Shown here: in pieces, positions 40,502 to 51,270 of the stretch
How positions within the stretch are numbered: the first letter of the stretch is position 1
Layout of the letters: each line of letters opens with the position of its first letter
Assembly: GCF_000802245.2 (NCBI RefSeq)
Contig: NZ_CP021080.1
Span: 930,001 to 994,000, forward strand
Reading direction: 5' to 3'
DNA from: Streptomyces pluripotens
Lineage (GTDB): Bacteria > Actinomycetota > Actinomycetes > Streptomycetales > Streptomycetaceae
Length of the DNA stretch: 64,000 bases
Position numbers and translations under genes: made by a program
Notes under the pieces: model-generated
The model's database searches: none
What the model was told of the DNA's origin: nothing
The model's input: the letters and a program-made list of their open reading frames with translations, nothing else

Positions 40502-41058
40502 CGTGCGCCTTCCGTGTCGTTGATCATCTGGTTCAAGGTGCCGACCCACTCGGTGTGCTCGGCCGCGTGGTCGGAGCGGAAGCCGGAGTCGATCAGCTTG
40601 TCGCCGTGCGCCCAGGTCACCACCAGCAGTCCGCCCTCGGTGAGGACCTTGCCCGCGATGCCCTTGTCCAGCCGGGCGCCGCGCAGTGCGGCGGCGGGGA
40701 TGAAGAAGTCGGTCGCTCCGGGGCGTTCGACCTCCAGGCCTTGGTCCGTCAGCGTCAACTCGACCCGGCTGCGGGTGCCGAGGCCGTGGGCCACGATGCG
40801 GTCCAGCCACTGCCCGGCGGTGGTGGAGCCGTGGTAGCGGCCACTCAAGACCAGTTTCGCCGGACCGGTCTCCTCCGGCGCGCTGTGCAGCGCAGGCAGG
40901 TCACCCTGGAGGGTGCCGCGCCACTTCCAGCCCTCGCGCATCAGCCAGTAGACGAGCAGGACGAACAGGGCGAGGCCGACGAGCCAGCCGATGCGCGCCC
41001 CCCAGTCGGTGACCTCGGCCGATTTCTTGGCCTCGGCCAGCAGGATTACAGGTGTCAC
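40498..41058 (-). CDS. Membrane-anchored PH-like domain protein in the pyr operon
   Basis: A 186-residue protein with one transmembrane helix (about residues 22-40, [17 protein letters not shown]). A basic/Trp-rich juxtamembrane segment follows (REGWKWRG), then a cytosolic beta-rich domain (about 60-180) resembling bacterial PH-like folds. It has [25 protein letters not shown] and [20 protein letters not shown]. The GTG start overlaps pyrC (GTGA) and the stop overlaps carA (ATGA), so it is fully coupled inside the operon. Mycobacteria have a membrane protein at the same position between pyrC and carA (Rv1382 in M. tuberculosis). No function is established. Confidence 0.75.
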   Translation of the reverse strand: MTPVILLAEAKKSAEVTDWGARIGWLVGLALFVLLVYWLMREGWKWRGTLQGDLPALHSAPEETGPAKLVLSGRYHGSTTAGQWLDRIVAHGLGTRSRVELTLTDQGLEVERPGATDFFIPAAALRGARLDKGIAGKVLTEGGLLVVTWAHGDKLIDSGFRSDHAAEHTEWVGTLNQMINDTEGAR

Positions 41059-42341
41059 GTGAGCTTCCCGTCGACGAGCGTGGCCTTGCCCCGCAGCCAC
41101 GTGTGCGTCACACGGCCCGGCAGCTCACGCCCCTCGTACGGGGTGTTGCGGCTGCGCGAGGCGAAGCCCGCGGGATCTACCTGGCCACGGTAGGCCGTGT
41201 CGACGAGCGTGAGGTTGGCCGGCTCACCGGCCGAGACGGGACGGCCGTGCCCGGTGGCCCGTCCGATCTGCGCGGGCTTGACGGACATGCGGTCGGCGAC
41301 GCCGGCCCAGTCCAGCAGGCCCGTGCTCACCATGGTCTCCTGCACCACCGCCAACGCGGTCTCCAGGCCGACCATGCCCATGGCCGCAGCAGCCCACTCG
41401 CAGTCCTTGTCCTCGTGCGGGTGCGGGGCGTGGTCGGTGGCGACGATGTCGATCGTGCCGTCGGCGAGCGCCTCGCGCAGGGCGAGCACGTCGCGCTCGG
41501 TGCGCAGCGGCGGGTTGACCTTGTAGACGGGGTTGTACGTCCGCACCAGCTCGTCGGTGAGCAACAGGTGGTGCGGGGTGACCTCGGCGGTGACCTGGAT
41601 GCCGCGGGACTTGGCCCAGCGGACGATCTCCACGCTTCCGGCGGTCGACAGGTGGCAGATGTGGACGCGGGAGCCGACGTGTTCGGCGAGCAGGACGTCC
41701 CGCGCGATGATCGACTCCTCCGCGACGGCCGGCCAGCCGCCCAAGCCCAGCTCGGCGGAGACGACGCCCTCGTTCATCTGGGCACCCTCGGTGAGCCGCG
41801 GTTCCTGCGCGTGCTGGGCGACGACACCGCCGAACGCCTTCACGTACTCCAGCGCGCGACGCATGATCACCGCGTCGTCCACGCATTTGCCGTCGTCCGA
41901 GAAGACGGTGACCCCGGCGGCGGACTCGTGCATGGCGCCCAGCTCGGCGAGCTTCCTGCCCTCCAGACCGACGGTGACGGCACCAATGGGCTGGACGTCG
42001 CAGTAGCCGTGCTCCTGGCCGAGTCGCCAGACCTGCTCGACCACACCGGCGGTGTCGGCGACCGGGAAGGTGTTGGCCATGGCGAAGACCGCCGTGTAAC
42101 CGCCGGATGCGGCCGCCCGGGTGCCGGTGAGGACCGTCTCGGAGTCCTCGCGGCCGGGCTCGCGCAGGTGGGTGTGCAGATCGACCAGGCCGGGCAGCAG
42201 CACCTTGCCGTCGGCCTCGATGACCTCGGCGCCCTCCGCCCTCAGGTCCGCGCCCACCTCGGCGATCGTCTCGCCGTCGATCAGCACGTCCTGCGGCTCG
42301 CCGCCGAGCACCTTCGCACCACGGATCAAGATCTTGCTCAT
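41055..42341 (-). CDS. pyrC: Dihydroorotase
   Basis: It cyclises carbamoyl aspartate to dihydroorotate. The 428-residue class I zinc amidohydrolase has the metal motif DLHTHLREPG near residues 55-64, further His ligands in AQHAQEP and HICHLST, and the catalytic Asp region ATDHAPHPHEDKDCEWA. The ATG lies 5 bases after pyrB and its stop overlaps the membrane-protein gene. Confidence 0.98.
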   Translation of the reverse strand: MSKILIRGAKVLGGEPQDVLIDGETIAEVGADLRAEGAEVIEADGKVLLPGLVDLHTHLREPGREDSETVLTGTRAAASGGYTAVFAMANTFPVADTAGVVEQVWRLGQEHGYCDVQPIGAVTVGLEGRKLAELGAMHESAAGVTVFSDDGKCVDDAVIMRRALEYVKAFGGVVAQHAQEPRLTEGAQMNEGVVSAELGLGGWPAVAEESIIARDVLLAEHVGSRVHICHLSTAGSVEIVRWAKSRGIQVTAEVTPHHLLLTDELVRTYNPVYKVNPPLRTERDVLALREALADGTIDIVATDHAPHPHEDKDCEWAAAAMGMVGLETALAVVQETMVSTGLLDWAGVADRMSVKPAQIGRATGHGRPVSAGEPANLTLVDTAYRGQVDPAGFASRSRNTPYEGRELPGRVTHTWLRGKATLVDGKLT

Positions 42342-42346
42342 GGGTC

Positions 42347-43375
42347 TTACTTCTCCTCGGTACGGGATGCGGAGGCGGCCGCGGAGTGCGTCGGAGCAAC
42401 GGCGGCGGTGGACGACGGGTGGGCGGCGGCGGGCTCGTTGCCGCCGAGGAGTAGGTAGAGCACGGCCATCCGGATCGAGACTCCGTTGGCGACCTGTTCG
42501 ACGACGGTGCAGCGGCTGGAGTCGGCGACCTCGGCGGTGATCTCCATGCCGCGGACCATCGGGCCGGGGTGCATGACGATGGCGTGCTCGGGCAGCTTTG
42601 CCATGCGCTCGCCGTCGAGGCCGTAGCGCCGCGAGTACTCGCGCTCGGTGGGAAAGAAGGCGGCGTGCATGCGTTCACGCTGGACGCGCAGCATCATCAC
42701 GGCATCGCACTTGGACAGTGTGCTGTCGAGGTCGTACGACACCGCGCACGGCCAGGACTCGATCCCGACCGGCAGCAGGGTGGGCGGGGCGACCAGGGTG
42801 ACCTCGGCCCCGAGGGTGTGCAGCAGGTCCACGTTGGAGCGGGCGACCCGGCTGTGCAGGACGTCACCGACGATGGTGATGCGCTTGCCAGACAGGTCCT
42901 GGCCCAGGCCGGCGTCGCAGCCGATCAGCCGGCGGCGCATGGTGAAGGCGTCCAGGAGAGCCTGGGTGGGGTGCTGGTGGGTACCGTCCCCGGCGTTGAC
43001 GACGGCCGCGTCGATCCAGCCCGAGTTGGCGAGGCGGTAGGGAGCTCCGGAGGCGCCGTGCCGGATGACCACGGCGTCGACGCCCATGGCTTCCAAGGTC
43101 TGGGCGGTGTCCTTCAGGGACTCGCCCTTGGACACGCTCGATCCCTTGGCGGAGAAGTTGATGACGTCGGCGGAGAGGCGCTTCTCGGCGGCCTCGAAGG
43201 AGATCCGTGTACGCGTGGAGTCCTCGAAGAAGAGGTTGACGATCGTCCGGCCGCGCAGGGTCGGCAGCTTCTTGATCGGTCGGTCGGCCACCCGGGCCAT
43301 CTCCTCGGCGGTGTCGAGGATCAGGACGGCGTCGTCACGGGTGAGGTCGGCGGCCGAGATGAGATGACGCTGCAT
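42347..43375 (-). CDS. pyrB: Aspartate carbamoyltransferase catalytic subunit
   Basis: The committed step of pyrimidine synthesis. The 342-residue enzyme has the carbamoyl-phosphate motif [13 protein letters not shown] (about 49-61), the aspartate loop [24 protein letters not shown] and the PGPMVRG segment. About 30 extra C-terminal residues are Ala/Ser/Thr/Pro-rich and not part of the fold. No regulatory PyrI gene is present, as usual for gram-positive bacteria; control comes from PyrR. It lies 90 bases after pyrR. Confidence 0.98.
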   Translation of the reverse strand: MQRHLISAADLTRDDAVLILDTAEEMARVADRPIKKLPTLRGRTIVNLFFEDSTRTRISFEAAEKRLSADVINFSAKGSSVSKGESLKDTAQTLEAMGVDAVVIRHGASGAPYRLANSGWIDAAVVNAGDGTHQHPTQALLDAFTMRRRLIGCDAGLGQDLSGKRITIVGDVLHSRVARSNVDLLHTLGAEVTLVAPPTLLPVGIESWPCAVSYDLDSTLSKCDAVMMLRVQRERMHAAFFPTEREYSRRYGLDGERMAKLPEHAIVMHPGPMVRGMEITAEVADSSRCTVVEQVANGVSIRMAVLYLLLGGNEPAAAHPSSTAAVAPTHSAAASASRTEEK

Positions 43376-43465
43376 CTGTCAGGCTCCGTAAGGCAGTTCA
43401 TTCGGGAGAATTGGGGCAGACGGGCGCATGTGCCGGCACGCCGCAGCGGCCGGGGGCCCGGCGTG

Positions 43466-44070
<605 letters not shown>

Positions 44071-44100
44071 ACCTTAAAGGATGTCGGGTTTGCGCCACCC

Positions 44101-44106
44101 ACCGTA
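44101..44106 (-). promoter_or_regulatory. Candidate -10 element of the pyr operon
   Basis: On the minus strand TACGGT is preceded by TGC, giving an extended -10 (TGCTACGGT). It is 65 bases from the pyrR start, so the transcript would begin just ahead of the PyrR loop. No good -35 hexamer is visible. Confidence 0.45.
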
Positions 44107-44189
44107 GCAGGTATCGGGGAACCCCTCGATCACCCCCTTGGTCTAATCGGTCGCCGCCACCACGGAAGAGTCGGTGTGGACCATTCGGC

Positions 44190-44219
44190 TTGACGCACGA
44201 GAGTCACGCTGCGTAACCT
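44190..44219 (+). promoter_or_regulatory. bldD promoter
   Basis: TTGACG (44190-44195) and TAACCT (44214-44219) are 18 bases apart, a good match to a HrdB-type promoter. They lie 70-99 bases upstream of the bldD ATG. The -10 element overlaps the BldD box. Confidence 0.8.
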
Positions 44220-44228
44220 CACAGTGAG
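44218..44228. promoter_or_regulatory. BldD box at the bldD promoter
   Basis: CTCACAGTGAG is a perfect palindrome with the TCAC-n-GTGA core of known BldD boxes. It overlaps the end of the -10 element, consistent with the known autorepression of bldD in Streptomyces. Confidence 0.8.
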
Positions 44229-44288
44229 TTACCAGACGCGCGGTGGGCAACACAGTCGGCCGCGTCGACACAGTGTCCGGGGAGCTAT

Positions 44289-44792
44289 ATGTCCAGCGAA
44301 TACGCCAAACAGCTCGGGGCCAAGCTCCGGGCCATCCGCACCCAGCAGGGCCTTTCCCTCCACGGTGTCGAGGAAAAGTCCCAGGGGCGCTGGAAGGCCG
44401 TGGTGGTCGGTTCGTACGAGCGCGGCGACCGCGCGGTGACCGTGCAGCGTCTCGCCGAGCTGGCCGACTTCTATGGCGTTCCCGTGCAGGAGCTCCTGCC
44501 GGGCACCACGCCGGGCGGAGCCGCCGAGCCGCCGCCGAAGCTGGTCCTGGACCTGGAGCGGCTGGCCACCGTGCCGGCCGAGAAGGCGGGCCCCCTGCAG
44601 CGCTACGCGGCGACGATCCAGTCCCAGCGCGGTGACTACAACGGCAAGGTGTTGTCGATCCGCCAGGACGACCTGCGCACGCTGGCCGTGATCTACGACC
44701 AGTCCCCCTCGGTCCTCACCGAGCAGCTGATCAGCTGGGGCGTCCTGGACGCGGACGCGCGCCGGGCGGTGGCCACGCACGAAGAGGCGTGA
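44289..44792 (+). CDS. bldD: BldD, c-di-GMP-responsive developmental master repressor
   Basis: A 167-residue regulator that represses sporulation genes during vegetative growth when dimerised by tetrameric c-di-GMP. The N-terminal XRE-type helix-turn-helix (about 5-70) has AIRTQQGLSLHGVEEKS and VGSYERGDRAVTVQRLAELA. The C-terminal domain carries the signature c-di-GMP motif RGD-x8-RQDD at residues 114-128, matching the S. coelicolor positions. GGGGAG precedes the ATG. A BldD box lies on its own promoter, and a strong U-tailed terminator follows the gene. It is divergent from the pyr operon and convergent with nusB. Confidence 0.98.
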   Translation: MSSEYAKQLGAKLRAIRTQQGLSLHGVEEKSQGRWKAVVVGSYERGDRAVTVQRLAELADFYGVPVQELLPGTTPGGAAEPPPKLVLDLERLATVPAEKAGPLQRYAATIQSQRGDYNGKVLSIRQDDLRTLAVIYDQSPSVLTEQLISWGVLDADARRAVATHEEA

Positions 44793-44818
44793 ACACGCGG
44801 AGGACCTAGCAGAAACGT

Positions 44819-44868
44819 GCCGCCGGGGTGGCCGGAACTCTACGGTTCCGGCCACCCCGGCGGCTTTT
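44819..44868 (+). terminator. bldD intrinsic terminator
   Basis: A perfect 20-bp stem (44819-44838 with 44845-44864) and a 6-base loop is followed directly by TTTT. It starts 27 bases after the bldD stop. Confidence 0.95.
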
Positions 44869-44944
44869 CACAAGCCCCACAAGAGCCCCAAGAGAGTCCC
44901 GAAAAGCCCCAAGGGCATCGAGGGGCATCGGGGACACCCCCATG

Positions 44945-44986
44945 CGCCGGAGGGCCTGCAGCGAATGCGCTGCAGGCCCTCCGGCG
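44945..44986 (-). terminator. nusB-side terminator hairpin
   Basis: Arms 44945-44963 and 44968-44986 are perfectly complementary over 19 bp with loop AATG. It lies 17 bases beyond the nusB stop, ending the long leftward alaS-to-nusB gene series. Confidence 0.9.
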
Positions 44987-45002
44987 ATGTCGTACCGGCC
45001 GG

Positions 45003-45437
45003 CTACGCCTCGTCCCGGCGCAGCGTCGACTTGAGTTCCTTGAGCCGGCCCAGCAGGCCGTTGACGAACGAGGGCGACTCGTCCGTGGAGAACTCCTTCG
45101 CCAGCTGCACCATCTCGTCCAGGACGACGGCGTCCGGGGTGTCGTCGACCCAGATCAACTCGTACGCACCCAGCCGCAGGATGTTGCGGTCGACGACCGG
45201 CATGCGGTCAAGCGTCCAGCCCACCGCGTACTGGGCGATCAGCTCGTCGATCCGCCTCGCGTGCTCCGCGTAACCCTCGACCAGCTGCATCGTGTACTCG
45301 CTGACCGGGGGCTGCCGGGTGTCGGAACGGGAGAGCCGGATCCAGTCCGCGAGGACCGTCAGGACGTCGGCACCGCGCTGGTCGCCCTCGAAGAGGATCT
45401 GGAAGGCACGCTTGCGAGCCGTGTTGCGGGCAGCCAC
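45003..45437 (-). CDS. nusB: Transcription antitermination factor NusB
   Basis: A 144-residue all-helical NusB that binds boxA RNA with S10 during rRNA transcription. Typical segments are RNTARKRAFQILFEGDQRG at the N-terminus, DRMPVVDRNILRLGAYELIW (about 77-96) and PSFVNGLLGRLKEL near the end. The GTG start is two bases after the efp stop. The efp-nusB pairing is common in bacteria. Confidence 0.97.
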   Translation of the reverse strand: MAARNTARKRAFQILFEGDQRGADVLTVLADWIRLSRSDTRQPPVSEYTMQLVEGYAEHARRIDELIAQYAVGWTLDRMPVVDRNILRLGAYELIWVDDTPDAVVLDEMVQLAKEFSTDESPSFVNGLLGRLKELKSTLRRDEA

Positions 45438-45439
45438 GG

Positions 45440-46006
45440 TTAGCTGTTCACCCGGCCGAGGTAGTCGCTCGTACGGGTGTCAACCTTGATCTTCTCGCCG
45501 GTCGTGATGAAGAGCGGGACCTGGATCTGGTGGCCGGTCTCCAGGGTGGCGGGCTTGGTACCACCGGTGGAGCGGTCACCCTGGACGCCCGGCTCAGTCT
45601 CGGCGACCGTCAGCTCGACGGCGGCCGGCAGCTCCACGAAGAGCACCTCGCCCTCGTGTCGGGCGACGGTGGCCTCGAAGCCCTCGACCAGGAAATTGGC
45701 CGCGTTACCGACGACCTTGCGGTCGATGTGCAGCTGGTCGTAGGTCTCCATGTCCATGAAGACGAAGTAGTCGCCATCCATGTACGAGAACTGCATGTCG
45801 CGCTTGTCGACAGTGGCCGTCTCGACCTTGACACCGGCGTTGAAGGTCTTGTCGACGACCTTGCCGGAGAGCACGTTCTTGAGCTTGGTGCGCACGAAGG
45901 CCGGGCCCTTGCCGGGCTTGACGTGCTGGAACTCGACGACGGACCAGAGCTGGCCGCCTTCGAGCTTGAGCACCATGCCGTTCTTGAGGTCGTTCGTGGA
46001 AGCCAC
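45440..46006 (-). CDS. efp: Translation elongation factor P
   Basis: It relieves ribosome stalling at polyproline. The 188-residue, three-OB-fold protein has the tip loop VKPGKGPAF with the key Lys at K33. The surrounding Pro-Gly...Gly-Pro pattern is that of actinobacterial EF-Ps, which I recall as working without lysine modification. The GTG start follows AGGAG. Several proteins encoded nearby (the P-loop protein at 47229-48137) are polyproline-rich and would depend on EF-P. Confidence 0.97.
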   Translation of the reverse strand: MASTNDLKNGMVLKLEGGQLWSVVEFQHVKPGKGPAFVRTKLKNVLSGKVVDKTFNAGVKVETATVDKRDMQFSYMDGDYFVFMDMETYDQLHIDRKVVGNAANFLVEGFEATVARHEGEVLFVELPAAVELTVAETEPGVQGDRSTGGTKPATLETGHQIQVPLFITTGEKIKVDTRTSDYLGRVNS

Positions 46007-46050
46007 GGTTGCGGAATCTCCTGGACTGACGTACGACCCCGGATCACGCG

Positions 46051-47157
46051 CTACAGCGCGAGCAGCTCCTTGGTCGTGATGGTGAGTAGCTCGGGTCCGC
46101 CGTCCGCCTCGGGGCGCACGACGAGCGTGTCATCGATCCGGACACCGCCCCGGCCCGGGAGGTGAACCCCCGGTTCGACGGTGACCGGCACGCAAGCGTC
46201 CAGTTTACCCATTGCCGCGGGCGCCAACTGCGGGTCCTCATCGATTTCGAGTCCGACGCCGTGTCCGCTCAGCGGCGGCAGGGCCTGCGCATAGCCCGCG
46301 GAGTCCAGTACCTGGCGCGCCGCACGGTCCACGTCACGGTAGGCGGCTCCCGGCGCCAGGGACTCGCGTCCGGCGCGCTGGGCAGCGAAGACGAGGTCGT
46401 ACAGCTCGATCTGCCAGTCCGCGGGCGAGGTGCCGATGACGAAGGTACGGCCGATCTCGCAGCGATAGCCGCGGTACGTCGCACCGAGACAGACGGAGAG
46501 GAAGTCGCCCTCCTCCACACGCCGGTCGGTGGGCCGGTGGCCACGGCGGCCGGCGTTCGGGCCGGTGGCCACCGAGGTCGGGAAGGCCGGCCCGTCGGCA
46601 CCGTGGTCGACCAGACGTCGCTCCAGCTCCAGCGCGAGGTGCCGCTCGGTGCGACCGACCAGGATGGACTCCAGCAGTTCACCGAGCGCCTGGTCGCCGA
46701 TCTCCGCCCCGATACGGAGGCAGGAGATCTCCTCTTCGTCCTTGACCACGCGGAGCTGCTCCACCGCTCCGCCGAGGTCGGTGAGACGGAGCGCCGGGGC
46801 GCCCGCGGCCAGGCCCCGGTGCCGGCTGACCGTGAGGTGGTGTTCCTCCACGGCCAGGGAATCCGATCCCTGAGCCGCAGCGAGACCGGCCGCGGTGACC
46901 GCCGGGTCGGCTCCGGGGCCAGGCAGGGCGTGCACCCGCAGACTCTCGTCCGGTCGGCCTTCACCGGGCCGGTCGTCCAGCGGACCCGCACACACCAGGA
47001 GGTCCTCGCATCCACCCAGCAGCAGGGCAGCTCCCTGCGGGGCCGCAGCCGCGAGGTAGCGCACGTTGGCGGGGTGGGTGACGAGCGCTGCCGCGGCGCC
47101 GGCCGCGGTGAAGTGGTCCCTCAGCCGGGATCGGCGGTTCGCGTACACCTCTGACAT
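46051..47157 (-). CDS. M24 peptidase-fold (Xaa-Pro aminopeptidase-like) protein with altered metal site
   Basis: A 368-residue creatinase/prolidase-type protein: N-terminal creatinase domain (about 8-130) and pita-bread domain (about 140-365). The usual five metal ligands are D-D-H-E-E. Here they read C223 ([12 protein letters not shown]) in place of the first Asp, E234 (CEIGRTF) in place of the second, H299 (SGHGVGLEI) and E328 ([10 protein letters not shown]) intact, and D342 (GGVRIDDTL) in place of the last Glu. The substrate-site His is kept (GHRPTDRR). The gene sits upstream of efp as PepQ/PepP homologues often do. It may be a peptidase with unusual metal use or a non-catalytic fold. Confidence 0.85.
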   Translation of the reverse strand: MSEVYANRRSRLRDHFTAAGAAAALVTHPANVRYLAAAAPQGAALLLGGCEDLLVCAGPLDDRPGEGRPDESLRVHALPGPGADPAVTAAGLAAAQGSDSLAVEEHHLTVSRHRGLAAGAPALRLTDLGGAVEQLRVVKDEEEISCLRIGAEIGDQALGELLESILVGRTERHLALELERRLVDHGADGPAFPTSVATGPNAGRRGHRPTDRRVEEGDFLSVCLGATYRGYRCEIGRTFVIGTSPADWQIELYDLVFAAQRAGRESLAPGAAYRDVDRAARQVLDSAGYAQALPPLSGHGVGLEIDEDPQLAPAAMGKLDACVPVTVEPGVHLPGRGGVRIDDTLVVRPEADGGPELLTITTKELLAL

Positions 47158-47228
47158 GTGATGAGCCTAGGAGGTCTATCCGGTTTGTGCCGATTGGTGA
47201 GGGCCGAGTGGGGTGGATGCGGTGCCGG

Positions 47229-48137
47229 CTACCAGCTCAGTGGGCTCGCTATCGCCCTCGCCAGGACTTCGTCCAGGACCTGTGCCGTGCCCGGGACGTC
47301 CAGCTGGGAGTTGTCGATGATCGGGAGACCGGAGCCGTACCAGCCGGCCATGCGTCCGTGGATGCGGGCCACCTCCTCGTCGGTGAGGCGGCGGTTGCCG
47401 GTGCGTTCGGCATTGCGTTCCAAGACGACGTCCAGGCCCGGGAGCAGCACGACCGGGAGCAGACCGGGACCCACGTGACGCTTCCAGCCGCCGAGGCCCA
47501 CGACGGGACGGTCCGGGAAGACGGCGTCGTCCAGGATGCAGGAGATGCCGTTGGCGAGGAAGTTGCGGGCGGCGAAACCGCAGGTGCGACGGGCCAGGCG
47601 GTACTGGGCCTCGGAGTTCTCGTTCCAGCCGGAGCGGGGGTCGGAAAAGCCCGAGCGGACCCATTCACGGACGTCGTCCAAGCTGATGTGGGCGGTGGGT
47701 ACGTGTCGGTGGTCCGCCCAGTACCTGGCGACGCTGGTCTTGCCCGCGCCGGCGGGGCCGATCAGCAGAACGGCCAGGGTGGTGGTCGTAGGGTCGGGGA
47801 CCGCGGCAGCGGCGGGCCCGGTCGCCGGGACACCGGTCGCCGGGACACCGACCGGGCCTCCGGGTGGCAGAGGTACGTGGCCAGTGGTATCCGGGGCCGG
47901 TACGGCGGGTGCGTGCGGGGGCCCAGGAGGTTGCGGAGGTTGCTGGGGTGCCGGCGGCAGCGGGCCGCCGGACGGAGCCGGGAAGCCGGGTACCGGGGGT
48001 GGCGGGGGAACGGGGCCGGTGCCCCGGGAGGCTCCCGGGGGCGGGCCCGGATGCTGTGCGGTGGAAGCCCGGCCGGCGTGCGGCCCCTGCCCCGGCTGGT
48101 GGGGCGGCGGCAGCGGAGACCCCCCTGCGTGCTGCAT
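47229..48137 (-). CDS. Proline-rich P-loop ATP-binding protein
   Basis: A 302-residue two-part protein. Residues 1-118 are Pro/Gly/Ala-rich and disordered, with polyproline runs and a GVPATGVPATG tandem repeat. Residues ~120-302 form a P-loop kinase-like domain: Walker A GPAGAGKT at 127-134, an Asp-rich SLDDVREWV, and LDDAVFPDRP as a likely Walker B equivalent. Later helices contain LERNAERTGNRRLTDEEV, resembling zeta-toxin/AAA_33-type small kinases. The ATG at 48137 is chosen because GGAG precedes it by 9 bases. It stands between aroB and the M24 gene. The substrate is unknown. Confidence 0.7.
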   Translation of the reverse strand: MQHAGGSPLPPPHQPGQGPHAGRASTAQHPGPPPGASRGTGPVPPPPPVPGFPAPSGGPLPPAPQQPPQPPGPPHAPAVPAPDTTGHVPLPPGGPVGVPATGVPATGPAAAAVPDPTTTTLAVLLIGPAGAGKTSVARYWADHRHVPTAHISLDDVREWVRSGFSDPRSGWNENSEAQYRLARRTCGFAARNFLANGISCILDDAVFPDRPVVGLGGWKRHVGPGLLPVVLLPGLDVVLERNAERTGNRRLTDEEVARIHGRMAGWYGSGLPIIDNSQLDVPGTAQVLDEVLARAIASPLSW

Positions 48138-48317
48138 CCGTTGCCACTCCGTCTCGTACAGGCAGATGGTGCCGGCAGCGGGGCGATCGCCCCGCTGCCC
48201 CCGGAACGGTACCGTCCCGGACCGTCGTTCGGTGCAACGGCCGGGAACGGCCCGAAGTGCCAGGCCGGCAAAGGAATTCGGATGACGCAACAACGGTTGT
48301 TCGGGACGGCCCGGGTC

Positions 48318-49920
<1,603 letters not shown>

Positions 49921-49924
<4 letters not shown>

Positions 49925-51105
49925 CCGATCGCGAGGTTGTCGAGGTAAGACCGCACGTTGCGGCGGGTCTCGGCAACGGAATCGCCGCCGAACTTCTCCG
50001 CAACCGCATCGGCGAGAACCAGCGCCACCATCGCCTCGGCCACGATCCCGGCGGCCGGGACCGCGCACACATCCGAGCGCTGGTGATGCGCCACGGCCTC
50101 CTCGCCGGTGGCGACGTCCACGGTCTTCAAAGCCCTGGGTACGGTCGCGATCGGCTTCATCGCAGCACGCACCCGCAGCAGCTCGCCCGTGGACAAGCCA
50201 CCCTCGGTACCACCCGAACGGCCCGAAGCGCGCCTGATCCCCTCCGCAGTGGCCACGATCTCGTCGTGCGCCTTGGAACCAGGCACCCGGGCCAACTCGA
50301 AGCCGTCGCCGACCTCGACACCCTTGATCGCCTGGATACCCATCAGGGCCGCCGCCAGCCGGGCGTCCAGCCGCCGGTCCCAGTGCACATGGGAACCCAG
50401 CCCCACCGGCACGCCGTAGGCCAGCACCTCCACCACACCGCCGAGGGTGTCACCGTCCTTGTGGGCCTGGTCGATCTCCGCGACCATCGCCTTCGACGCG
50501 TCCGCGTCCAGGCAACGCACCGGATCCGTGTCCAGCCTCTCCACATCAGCCGGGGTCGGGTACACGCCGTAGGGCGCCCTCGCCGACGCCAGCTCCACCA
50601 CGTGGGAGACGATCTCGATACCGGCCGTCTCCTTCAGGTAGGAGCGGGCGACCGCACCGAGTGCCACCCGGGCCGCCGTCTCCCGGGCGGAGGCGCGCTC
50701 CAGGATCGGTCGCGCCTCGTCGAAGCCGTACTTCTGCATACCGGCCAGGTCCGCGTGGCCGGGACGCGGCCGGGTCAGCGGCGCGTTACGGGCCAGCCCG
50801 CCCAGAACCTCCGGGTCGACCGGGTCGGCCGACATGACCTGCTCCCACTTCGGCCACTCGGTGTTGCCCACCATGATCGCCACTGGGGAGCCGAGCGTCA
50901 GACCGTGCCGGACGCCTCCCAGGAAGGTGACTTCGTCGCGCTCGAACTTCATCCGCGCACCACGGCCGTAGCCAAGTCGCCGCCGCGCGAGGTGGTCCGC
51001 CACCATCTCCGTGGTGATCGGCACGCCGGCGGGAAGGCCCTCCAGCGTCGCGACGAGTGCGGGTCCGTGGGACTCCCCCGCGGTCAGCCAACGCAGCCTG
51101 CTCAA
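49921..51105 (-). CDS. aroC: Chorismate synthase
   Basis: It converts EPSP to chorismate with reduced FMN. The 394-residue protein has the signature segments [21 protein letters not shown] at the N-terminus, [28 protein letters not shown] and the C-terminal [20 protein letters not shown]. The start is TTG at 51105, supported by GAGGAG with correct spacing and by the family N-terminus [14 protein letters not shown] rare start codon may keep expression low. It overlaps aroK by 4 bases. Confidence 0.97.
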
Positions 51106-51270
51106 CGGTGCTCCTCAGTGTTCGCGCCCGGCACTGCCCGGCGTACGCAGGTGCTCGCGTACGGCGACGACGCGACCGGGTGCGCGACCCCGGCCCGCCA
51201 CCTCTGATCCTCCCACGTCCGGGGCCGGCATCCTGCGGCCGGTCCAGCAGACGGACGCGCGAGAGAGGGG

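Noticed and set aside
44136..44150. Another GGTCTA half-site (TTGGTCTAATCGG) between pyrR and bldD
   Set aside because: It lacks the second half of a DasR operator and is not in a promoter spacer; probably chance.
46051..47157. Calling the M24 gene a pseudogene because of its altered metal ligands
   Set aside because: The frame is intact at full length with a good start and conserved flanking motifs; substitution of function fits better than decay.
47821..47850. Tandem repeat CGCCGGGACACCGGT as a possible mobile or regulatory repeat
   Set aside because: It encodes the GVPATGVPATG repeat inside the Pro-rich arm of the P-loop protein, so it is a coding repeat.
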